A stretch of DNA of 64,000 nt from Himantopus leucocephalus (Eukaryota > Chordata > Aves > Charadriiformes > Recurvirostridae), in assembly GCA_003993805.1 (NCBI GenBank), contig RSEF01000002.1:99094629-99158628 (forward strand), given 5' to 3'. Below, in pieces: positions 47,501 through 57,832 of this stretch. Numbering within the stretch: the stretch's first letter is position 1; each line of letters opens with the position of its first letter. Under the pieces are notes generated by a model, which did no database searches, was not told where the DNA came from, and saw only the letters and a program-made list of their open reading frames with translations. Position numbers and translations under genes: made by a program.

Positions 47501-50474
47501 AAAGTTTACCTGAAAACAGAAGAGTGAAAAAGAGTGAAGTGTATGCATTTTCAGAGCGTGCTTTGGTCCCCACGAGCGTGGGGTTACAAAGTCTGCTGCC
47601 TAAGCCCTGCCGAGGGTGGGGTTTCAAGATGCAGTCCTCTGCTTGGAATGGCTCATTGCTCTAGCTCTAACCACCTCCATGCCCAGCATGCCTGATGCGT
47701 TTGAGTCCCATCCTGAGGCACTTAACTCTCCCTGTGCGCTGTACAGCCAGCTTAAGAGCCTAAGTTTGTATTCCATTACTCTGAAAAATCATTGATGTTC
47801 TCAGAGCCTGTGTGTTTGCCAGGTATTTCTGAAATCGTGTCTGTCTTTCATCTTACTGCAACTGCTCACTATGTTTAATCACCATATATAAAATTGCAGT
47901 TCTAATTTTAACATCACAATTGGCTGCTGTGGAAGTGGCTGTAATGAACAAAATGAAAAGTTATTAGCCAAATCCTTTTTCCTGCTCTGCAATCTAATAG
48001 TTATCTGGAGAAATCTCTTCAAAGTTGTTATAACAACTTTATGGGCTCAGTACAGAGGAAGTTATATGCCTCTACTGAGGTTTTGAGCCAGTATTATATA
48101 TTGAAGACCAACACACTGATTGGGGGGGAAAAATAATCCTCTTCATGGAGATTCTGCCTGATTTTAGGAATGCCTAAATGTATAAGGCAGCTCCCTTTTT
48201 GTCTCAGATGGCTCCAGGTGCTGGATAGGTATGAATTTGCTTTTGTGCATCATATCTAGACCTGCTGTAGTCGGTGCAGGTTGCTGTCACTTAGCAGCAG
48301 AAATAGGCCTTAACGAAATATACTGGTTTTCTTTAAGATGTTTCCAGTGGACAAGATAGTACAGGAGATGCTGCTGTTTATGACTGTTAAAATGATACAG
48401 TCAGAAAACTTGCCTAGAAATTTGAAGGTTTATAGTTCTTCCCTAAGACAGTCAAAAGCACACCTGATTGCCATAGCCAGTAGGTTATGGAGTTGCTGTC
48501 CCTCACATGCTCTGTTTTTCTGGTCACATGAACCCTTTAAATACTTTCCTGGGCAGTGGGGCACCACTGGCATGAGGTAGGAGAAGACTGCACAGGATAG
48601 TTGGCACCCTGAGTTTAGGATGATGGTAAAGACAGCTGCAGTGCCTCAAGATGATGGTGACACCCCATCTATGCTTCCTTTCTCCTGGACAGGACTCACA
48701 CCATTGTAGTGTATCTATAATATGAGTGCTCCTACACCCTGGCAGTGAGTGTGTCTAGATAAAAATAATGAACTGTAGCCAGCTGCTTTGGCAGAAAGAG
48801 GTATCAGTGCTCTCCTTCAGCCTGTGTTTTGCATGGATGGATGTAGGGATCTGCTACCTTGACTGATGTGCCTGGTCTTCGCAGGCAGAGGGATTTGGCA
48901 CTCACCATTACTCTCAGCATTCCCGTTGGCTAGATATGCCCTGTTTAGTATATGGCTTGTTTTCAGCTGTGTTTTTGCACCACCATCATTTCCAGTTCAC
49001 ATTATAAGGAAGCTAAATGTGCCCACAGTCCAGGGTCCTCTTCTGGGACCCAGTTCTCGCAAACTGTGTTCTGCAGTATTTAACTTGTGGGTACTGGGAT
49101 ACTTAATTTCATCTATAACTGAGTTCGTATTCACTATGCTACCTGAAGTTACCTTGTACAATATAAACAGATGGTAAGGATAGAACCAGAAAATAGCTGG
49201 TTTATTGATTATAGCTTAGGGCTTATTTTCAAAGATTCTAGGTATGTATAGAGCATATAGAACAATCAGTCTCCTGTCATCCCGAAGACGTAACTTAAAG
49301 AGTATACGACTGATCTTGTCAGCTTTAACTTTTATTAAATGTAGGATGTAACACTCGGTATGTCTGAACTTAGGTCCATGTAGAATATTGCCAATTCTTA
49401 GGAGTCAATTCCAGCATATGGCATTCAAATTATCTGTCTGGCAAGAAGAGGTGACTGGAAAATTTTTATAAAGTAATGGAAACATCCAGTTTATCTATAA
49501 TCTAGTGGATACCTTCCAAAAAGTACTCAAAAGGGAAGAATATTATATAATGTAGGTATTGATTACACTCAGTTTTCAGAACTTCAGAGCAAGTGTTTTC
49601 CAGAACCACTATAGTCATTCTTCACTACCTTAACGCAACATCCCATATTTTACCAAAATTTGTGGCTAAGGGAGTCGTGACATTGTATACGGAAGTACTC
49701 TACATGTACCGAAAATTGTAATCTTCTAGTTCTTTTGGTTCTGTACGCAGTCTCGAAATACAAGCTCTAATATTTCAAAACCTAGACATTAATAAAAAAT
49801 AATTTGATTGTAATGTTTTCTAAGCTTTCTTAAAGCAAATTCAGAGACTAAGTATCTCCATATTTTGAAGATACTTATCTCTGTGCTGATTCTAAGATCC
49901 TATGCACTACTTTAATTATGTATAAATTAATATTTATGAATGTCCAGAATTTTTTTCCACGGCAGTATCACTACTTTTTCTTTGATCATAAAAAGTATAA
50001 AATTCTGCACTGAAAAAATATGATAGAACATGCAGATCACAGCTAAAAATATTGACATTTTTATTAAAACAGGTATGATTTGATGAAATTGAGCAAAATT
50101 AAATACTGATATCTGGCAGCATTTCAAATTCTGTGTTTTTTGCTAGCCTATGTAGCTTTCACTTGGATGAAGATGTAAATTTTTAATAATTTTCTGCATA
50201 AAACTGTTCTGAAAATGTTCTTTCTTCAGGGACAAATACCTTAATAATGTGGTTGGAGGTTACAAACGTTATACAGTGATGACTTATGTCTATTTCATCC
50301 TAAGTTTAATTTTTCTTTAGAAATATACTTGAAATATCTGAAGCCATAGAATTGAAAGCTGTATTTGCAGTGCACAAACGAGATCCTTTTTTAAATGTAT
50401 TCTCTGGTTTAGCAGAAATGCATTTCCTAGTCTGGATACTTTAATGTTGGAACAAAGTAACTTCTGAGTAGACA

Positions 50475-51137
50475 GGCAAGAAAACTTTCTTTAACATGGG
50501 AGTGGTCAAACATTGGAACAGGTTTGCCAGGGTTGGTATGGAGTCTCCATGCATGGAGATATTTGGTACCCTGGGCCAGACCACATTGGGCAGACTGTAA
50601 CCGGCAGGTTGAGGGAGGTGATACTTCCCCTCTTCTCAGCCCTGGTGAGAGCACATCTGGAGTGGTGTGTTGGTGTGTCCAGACCTGGGCTCCATGGTAC
50701 AAGAGAGACATGGGCATGTTGGTGTGAGTCCAGTGGAGGCCCACAAAGACGATGAATGGATTGGGGCATCTGCCATACAAAGAGAGGCTGAGGGAGCTGG
50801 GACTGCTTAGCCTGGAGAAGAGGAGGCCTAGGTGGGATCATGTCAATGTGTAGAAATATCTGATGGGGGTGAGTGAAGAAGACGGAGCTGGACTCCTCTC
50901 AGTGGTGTCCAGTGAAAGGACAGGAAGAAATGGGCAGAAACTGAAATGCAGAAAATTCCATGTTGTTGTAGGGATAACCAAACCTGGAGAAATTGTGTAA
51001 AGTCCATCCCAGGACACAAATGTGCCTGGACAGGACCTGAGCAACCTGCTCGAGTACACCTTGCTTTAAGCAGGGAGGTTGGACTAGACAATGTGCCAAG
51101 GTGCCTTCCTACCTCTGCTGTTCTGTGATTCTCTGAA
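50475..51137 (+). mobile_element. CR1 LINE 3' fragments, composite
   Basis: From about 50577 the + strand reads as CR1: GAGGGAGGTGATACTTCCCC, encoding [19 protein letters not shown], then the 3' region GAGAGGCTGAGGGAGCTGGG and CTTAGCCTGGAGAAGAGGAG. It ends with GGTTGGACTAGACAATGTGC and CTGCTGTTCTGTGATTCTCTGA, a typical CR1 tail. Just before it, at about 50495-50575, lies another CR1 3'-type piece (CATTGGAACAGGTTTGCCAG, then GGAGTCTCCATGCATGGAGA) that in an intact element belongs near the 3' end. The order is therefore out of register, implying two insertions or a rearrangement. Confidence 0.9.
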
Positions 51138-51449
51138 TTTAGCCCCCAAAAATATTTTTGACTTTTGTACTGTAGACTAAAAAAATTGAAGTAATAGCAG
51201 TGAAAATAAACTGATAGGCTGAAATTACTACAGATTCCCTTAGCAACTAAAAAGGATGAGCAGATTTTATTTTAATTCTGTTTAATTCAGTATGCATTTA
51301 TTGTTACTGTTTCTTTTTTCCAAATCCTCCTTCAGGCTTTAAAAGCAATAACAATGAAACAGAGAGCTATAACCTCTGAGATGAATTGAATATGAATTCA
51401 TGCGCAAATAAGTATTTTTGAAAAACAAAGATCTTAACAACACAAAAAA

Positions 51450-51537
51450 CATTGGTTTGACCCTCCTTTGAGCAGGAGGTCGGACTCTTTGATCTCCTGA
51501 GCTGCCTGTTGTTCTGTGATCCTGTGATTCTGAAATC
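51450..51537 (+). repeat. CR1 3'-terminal scrap
   Basis: The segment TTTGAGCAGGAGGTCGGACT, followed by CTTTGATCTCCTGAG and GTTCTGTGATCCTGTGATTCTG, is the last ~90 bp of a CR1, including its short tail repeats (TGTGATYCTG). Orientation is +. It lies about 310 bp after the end of the larger CR1 piece. Confidence 0.85.
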
Positions 51538-53034
51538 GCTGAGCCATGGTGGTTCTTGTTATGTTTTTAGAACACTAAAGATGGTTTATCTTTCACACGT
51601 TATAATTCTGAAAGTGTTCCTCTATTAGCAGTGGCCAGAGCATTGAAACTTTTAATTCTGGGTTTATGTATTTCTAGATGATAGTAGTGTCTTTGCAAGG
51701 TCATCTGTTTGCTTGTTTTTCACATAAAAATAACTGATTTTATCATAGTGCTACAATTTATATTTTTTTTTTCTGTAGAGGGGTAACGATTTTTGTAGTG
51801 ATTGTATTGGAGAGAGGGGCGTAATCTCTAAATTAGGGATAATGTCAGTCCTTATACAGAGCTTTTCTGCAGTAATGAATTTTATTTTCTGTAGTAAATC
51901 ATGCATCACTTTTTCTTTGAGCTGCCATCAGATCCATGAAAGCTTTAATCTAGTGCCATTTTCTAGATAACTCCTGAAGTAGCTCCAGCAGAGAACTTCT
52001 GCATCAGCAATGGCTTTCAAGAAAGCAAAGTATCTGTTGTGAAGTCACTTTTAGTACTTTTCTTGAACTGTGGAAATGATAGTGCTTTACCAGCAGTTAA
52101 GTACAACTCCTATCAAGTCTTCAAACTAGTGATTTACGCTACAAAGAAGTGTGAAATTAAAATAGGTACTTAGAATTGGGTATTTTACGACCTGCTTTTG
52201 GGGTATATGGAAAGTATTTGTTTGTCTCAGCTGTGTATGATCATTTTTGGATACAAACGTGGCCTTCTGTGGCTGGATGTGGCACGTATAACTTCTTGCT
52301 GAGTATACTGACAAGAGGACTGAAAAGTTTTCAAAGTAAATGGATTTCACAAAACTCCCTGTGGCAGGTAGACATTAATATTAAAAGGTATGCAGCGTGT
52401 GATGTGGGCTTATGTAGGCTTAAAATTATTCTCAAACAAGGAAAAATTGCTTTCTAGAAACTGTGCACAGTACTGAAAACATACTGCTTCCCAGCTGATA
52501 ATAAGCACTTTTGCAAAAACTGCAATAATAGCATTTATGTTCAGATAAACAGAACTTACAACATCTCTTGCCATAATGACGCCTGGTGGTTACTAAAGTG
52601 TTAAAGCTATTGTTCTAGAAGCAAAGTTCTTGGGCCTCTTTGTTAGTTACCAAACAACCCCAACAATCAAAATATATGACAGGCAGTAACATTTAAAAGA
52701 TCTTTTAAAAAAATCTCGTCAAGCCCAAAAGCCAAAGAGGAGAGCAGGCAGAAATGTACAGAAATAGTGTAATGAAACAGTGGCTGCCTTCTATCCTGAG
52801 CAGAGACTGAATAATTGTATGGCTTCCTCTTCTCTAAAACCAGGATGGAAACTCTGGGGGAGGTAGATTGACTAAGATGGTCAGAAGATTGCTGCACTGA
52901 AAGTAAAAAGTATACAGGGAAGAGAGAAAGTGTACCTATTTAATGCAAAATGATTACATTTTGGACGGTTGGTCAAAATATCAATGGTCAAGACATTCTT
53001 TACTTGGTTGTACTTACTCAAGTTTCAAATGAGA

Positions 53035-55135
53035 ATAACTGTAATTGCTCATCTATAAACATAAATTCAACCTTAGGTATTACTGAATCCTACTGGAAAG
53101 ATTGACATGATCGGAGTGTTAAATTCAACAGTCACAGCCTCTTTAAGAAAGATCAAGTGGGCAAAAGTCAAGAGAGAGCACTTGAAAATAACATTTCTTG
53201 TTGCTGTGTCCGTGACCTCTTGAAAGAAAATGAATATTTAAGGGATTGCTGTCAGATTAGAGAAATATGAAGCAAGTAGTCAGTATAAAGTTATTTCCTG
53301 ATGTTTGCAGAAGACCACCAAGTCACAGTAGAAAAACAAGCTGATGAACTTGGGATGTATTTATTATATATACAGGGGAAAATGAAGATGTATGATGGAA
53401 GACTTCAGTCTGGATGAAATATGTTAGAAACATCAACTTCTTGAACAACAACAAAAAAAGGAGAATTGAATATAGAAGTTTATGTTTAAATTAACACAGT
53501 TTATAATTGTGAATTGTTTAATAGTATTACTCCATATCCAGACATCTACAGGCTGCCCTGATGATAAAAAATGAACAGACGAAAAACTAATTGTCTTACT
53601 CTCTGACATTTAATAAATATGAAACTTAAAAGGAGAAAATGATAACAACTGATGGAAATCAGAAGGTAGGAACATTTGGAATGTAACAAGGTCCTGAGCA
53701 ATCTGATGTGATTAGCACTGATCTGGCACGAGATTTGTCCTAGGTGACCTCTGGGGGTCCCTCCCTACCTAAATTATTCTAGGATGGTAAGAGAAAGGAG
53801 AATAGCAGTAAGACATGTTTAAGTATATTGGGAACCAAAGGATATCTAACAATGATACTAGTTCATTGTTAGCAGGAAATAGTATTGTCAGTAACAAGTA
53901 TAAACAGTAGAAGTGTTGATTTAATATTCATGTAGTTCCTGCGTCTGTTTTGAGGGAACAGATGACAAAACAAATACTGTAAGCTTTTGTGCAGTAACCT
54001 GTGGGGATGACGGTTAGATATTTTAAAAACAACTTGTTCTAAATATTTTTGGATTTAAGTTTTCTGAAAAATTAGTCAAAGAACCTTGTGACTGTTTGTC
54101 ATGAATTTTAATGTCTTGGACCGTTGAAGAACTTCAAAGGAACTGGAAGGAAGCTAACACTGCACTAGTAAGTTGAAAGACTATAAAGGATAGCTTGAGT
54201 TGGTATGGGCTGAAGCGCGTCCTACAAAATGGAACACATGATGCAGGTTTTGACTAATGAGCAGACAGAGGGAAGAGAAAAATGACCCATATGGATTTAT
54301 GAAAAATTACCTCCTAACAAACTTGTCTTGCTCTGAGTTTTATAATTTTTGTTGAGAAAAAGATAATAATTTTTTATAACTTGAGTTAGTTTCTAAGTAA
54401 TCTCTCATAAAGCATTCGCCTTGCAAAGGTTAGGGTAAGTAATGAAAACAAGTCACTAACACAGAGTGATCCTGATTAGTTAGAGAACAGCGTGTCTTAA
54501 TACATTTCATTCTCCTCTCTTCTGGATCGTACTCATCGTTTCTGGAAAGCAGCACTCCTGAAAAGAACTGTAATCTTGGTAGATAATTATCCAGTCATCA
54601 CAGTGTGATTCTGCACTCAACAAAACAGGATTCTTGGATGGATAGGCAGATAAATAGGGGAATTTTTAGAAGAAATTCTGTGTCCAGTTCTGGTGCCCAT
54701 ATCAGATGATATTAATAAATTCCAAAGTTTTCGGAGAACAGCTATGCAAATAGCTAAAATGTGGTAAAAAAAATCTCCTTATAAGGAGACGTTCCCAAGA
54801 ATTCTGCTCAGACCCCCAAAACAAGAAGGTGAAATTTTGTCACCTGAACTACATAAAACTTTTGATAACCACTGCAGACTATAAAGAAAAATACCAAGAA
54901 TAAATCAAAGGGGAAGCTAGACAAAATAAGGCTAGAAGTAAGGTATACACTTTCAACAGCAGAGTTACTGAATAGAACAATTTACTGAAACTTTCATTCA
55001 ATTCTACCTCATTAGCAAGTCAGGAGCAAATGTTTTTCTAAAGCTATGCTCTAGATTAAAGAGGGTGCAATTCAGGGCAGTCCTTTGGCATGTCATGCAT
55101 ATGAGGTCATCCTAGATCCTCAAAATTATTCAGTC
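53035..55135 (+). repeat. Ancient CR1-like LINE, nearly whole ORF2 span, heavily decayed
   Basis: Dispersed landmarks occur in the order expected for one LINE read on the + strand. An endonuclease-type stretch is GGTATTACTGAATCCTACTG, followed by a GACTGGAGTGTTA-like segment near 53113. AGAAGACCACCAAGTCACAG lies near 53310 and GACTTCAGTCTGGATG near 53400. A fingers-like GGATTTATGAAAAATTACCT follows near 54293, then TGTGTCCAGTTCTGGTGCCC near 54680. The 3' part is CTAGAAGTAAGGTATACACT near 54932, and the terminus is GAGGTCATCCTAGATCCTC near 55103. No frame survives. A separate CR1 3' end lies inside at 53688-53790. The assignment is by remembered consensus. Confidence 0.5.
53688..53790 (+). repeat. 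CR1 3'-end scrap inside older LINE
   Basis: AAGGTCCTGAGCAATCTGAT, followed by TTGTCCTAGGTGACCTCTGG and TCCCTACCTAAATTATTCTA, matches the terminal part of CR1. Orientation is +, the same as the surrounding older element. It interrupts the body between the presumed endonuclease and reverse-transcriptase portions. Confidence 0.8.
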
Positions 55136-56173
55136 TACAAGTCAGCTGAACGCAGATGTTTTTACAGGAAAATTGAAGTGTTATCATTTATAGTATGAAA
55201 GCATGGAAAAAGACCTTTAAAAAAAAAAAATCAGAAAACCTTCCTTAGATAAGAGAGAAAGCTACTTATTGTCTTAAATTGGGGAAAAAGTATGAGAAGA
55301 AAATTATTCATCTGGAAATTGCATGAAGTGAAATTGTAGTGGATCTTAACAGTTCATTGTACACAAGATAAAGTAATTGCAACAAAAAATAGCATGACTA
55401 CTAAATTCTTTGCTCAGATCTTTTAATAATTTGGCAGAATTGTTTTGGTCACAAATGCACAATGAAGAAATTGAATGATTCTGTCCTGATTTTTGAGGAC
55501 AGTCTAGAGGCAGGCAAATGTCTTTAAGTAAAGGGACAATATTTGGCCTTTTCAGGAAGTATTATATTTTTAATTTTCAACTGGAAAACACATTCATGTG
55601 AATTTGTTTTCTGAGGGAAGATAGGAAGGAAATAGTATTCCAAATCACATTAGTTTGCAGGGAGAGGAAGGAATTTATTTTTTACTTTGCTCTTAAACTA
55701 AAACAGGAATAAACTTATTAAAAGTTTGAACACCAGTTCTTTAAATCACATAAAAAAAAGATAGACTCCGTTTTCATCATTAGTCATTTTCTAGCTTTTG
55801 TGTTGTGAAGAAGTTTGTCACTTTGCCCCAAGACATCAGAGATGTAACAGATTCTTTTGTGGCTATGAAGACATGGAAGTACCCTCTCAGGAAAATTGTC
55901 CTTGTGCGTTTCAACTGCATCTGGGCCCACTTGGCTCAGACTCCAAGGCAATACCTACATAAGCATTTTAGTTCAGATCTGGAGTGTGGTTTTGAAATAA
56001 ACCCTATTATTGTCTCCACTTACCGTGCTTTGGTTCTTTCCAAGGAGAGGTGTTCGAGTGGGTGACTGAGCTTCCACAAGGAAGAACCAAGAGCCATGTG
56101 TGCTCCAGGAACACAACCAACTCTTCTCCTTCCAGAAATTGGTGCTTACCCAGAGGACCAGTTTAGAGCTAAT

Positions 56174-56274
56174 CTGTATGATGTGGTGGACACTGGGTCC
56201 TCAGCACCAACTGTTGGGCTAGGNCTGTATGATGTGGTGGACACTGGGTCCTCAGCACCAACTGTTGGGCTAGG
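56174..56274. repeat. 50-bp direct repeat around a single N
   Basis: Copy 1 is 56174-56223 and copy 2 is 56225-56274, with the N at 56224 and no mismatch. This is a probable contig-end overlap left unmerged. Confidence 0.87.
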
Positions 56275-56689
56275 CACATCAGCTCTTCTTTCTTTGCACT
56301 GCTCACTGATGTTCACACAGCCTTGTAGAAGTGCAAGCATGCAGCAGATCCTTGTCCACTTTCTGTGGCAGGAGCAGCAGAAACAACTGAGAAAGAAAGG
56401 ATGATGCCTTCTGCCATCATCTGTGCCTGGTAAATATTGTTCCTGAACAGCTGTTGGGCTTCACTGTTTTCTTTTGCTCCTGCATCTTTAGAAGCCCCAA
56501 AAGTTGTCTTGCAACCAGAACCCTGAATATTCACAGGGCTGGGACATGAGGCTATATGAGTGCAGTTACCACACAGAGCTTATCACATTGGGTATCTGAG
56601 GCCTTCCACACTCTTACTCTGGGCCTTACAAACTTTTATTGAAACTGCTGTTTGTGGAAATTAAAAGTAAGTCCAAGCCGAGTCCAAAA

Positions 56690-57050
56690 TCTTCAAGTCA
56701 GAAGAAACAACTGCGACATTTAGTTTGACATCCAATTAAAACCCAGGCCAAAATTTTTCGTCTCGTGTGCATCTTTGTACAGCCTAGTAATTTATAGCTA
56801 AACTAGACCATATCTTTATGAAAGACATCCATTTTTGATTTAAAATGTTCTACAGAGAAACCAGCGTATCCTTAACTGAGGTGTTCCATTGATTAATTGC
56901 ACTCACTCTTAAAATATTTCCAGTCAGACTTTGCTTAGCTTCAGTCTCCAGTCATTCGTCTTTGTGCCTTTGTCTGTCAAGGACCTGCTTGCCACTGAAA
57001 AATCTTTTAATACATACGTACCTACAAACTGAGACTTTACTGCCCTTGGG
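56690..57050 (-). repeat. Ancient CR1-like LINE 3' end, antisense
   Basis: On the + strand the succession GATTTAAAATGTTCTACAGA, then GTTCCATTGATTAATTGCAC, TCACTCTTAAAATATTTCCA and CTTCAGTCTCCAGTCATTCG matches the antisense 3' region of an old amniote CR1/L3-type element as I remember it. Such copies are widespread in turtles, crocodilians and birds. It is much more diverged than the CR1 pieces at 23 kb and 50 kb. Boundaries are approximate. Confidence 0.6.
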
Positions 57051-57220
57051 GAAAATAGTTCAGTAAAAGTGACACGCATTTTCAGAATCCTTTAAAAGAC
57101 AATGAACCAGAATTTAAAACATCACTTTGTTTTCAATTCTTTCCAATTACAGAGGAATAACAAGGATAGGAGAGGTACCTTTTTTGTTCTTTCTATATAG
57201 TATAGTTATACTGAGCTTGC

Positions 57221-57230
57221 NNNNNNNNNN
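57221..57230. other. Assembly gap (10 N)
   Basis: A ten-N placeholder gap in the downstream flank. Confidence 0.99.
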
Positions 57231-57557
57231 ATTATGATACATACCTTTACTGCAAATAAAATCAAGTCGGAAAAGGAATACTAGCTTCCTACTGGCTGCT
57301 TAGGTACCTAAGCTGTTTTATTGATATTGATCATTTTTACCTTTTATTTGTTTTAGTGGTAGTATATTTAGGATAACCAGAACAACAGTTTTAAGGCTGA
57401 CAGAAAATCTACTGAAAGTGATATGATTTCTTTCCGCTAAGTTTCTAACTAATTTTTACTCAATTAGGTGCAGTTAGAAGACATGTTTTCCCTAGTGGAA
57501 AAATCTACTGCCCTGGTAAATAATAAATACATGCTTAAAAATGCACAGGAATTTCTT

Positions 57558-57622
57558 ACCAAATTTTGGCACTGTAGACTAAATCTCTTNACCAAATTTT
57601 GGCACTGTAGACTAAATCTCTT
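57558..57622. repeat. 32-bp direct repeat around a single N
   Basis: Copy 1 is 57558-57589 and copy 2 is 57591-57622, with the N at 57590 and identical sequence. It is followed at once by the next duplicated block. Confidence 0.86.
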
Positions 57623-57832
57623 ATGGAATGAAATTCTGATAAACAAGCTTTGTCAGCTTCTCATTCAGAGCAGGTGACTTTATGCTTTTAGCATTGCTTT
57701 CTCATGTTCGTTTTGATTGCTTAGATNTATGGAATGAAATTCTGATAAACAAGCTTTGTCAGCTTCTCATTTAGAGCAGGTGACTTTATGCTTTTAGCAT
57801 TGCTTTCTCATGTTTGTTTTGATTGCTTAGAT
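57622..57832. repeat. 105-bp direct repeat around a single N
   Basis: Copy 1 is 57622-57726 and copy 2 is 57728-57832, with the N at 57727. Two C/T differences separate the copies. Chained to the preceding 32-bp block, it shows a small contig bounded by unmerged overlaps on both sides. Confidence 0.86.
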
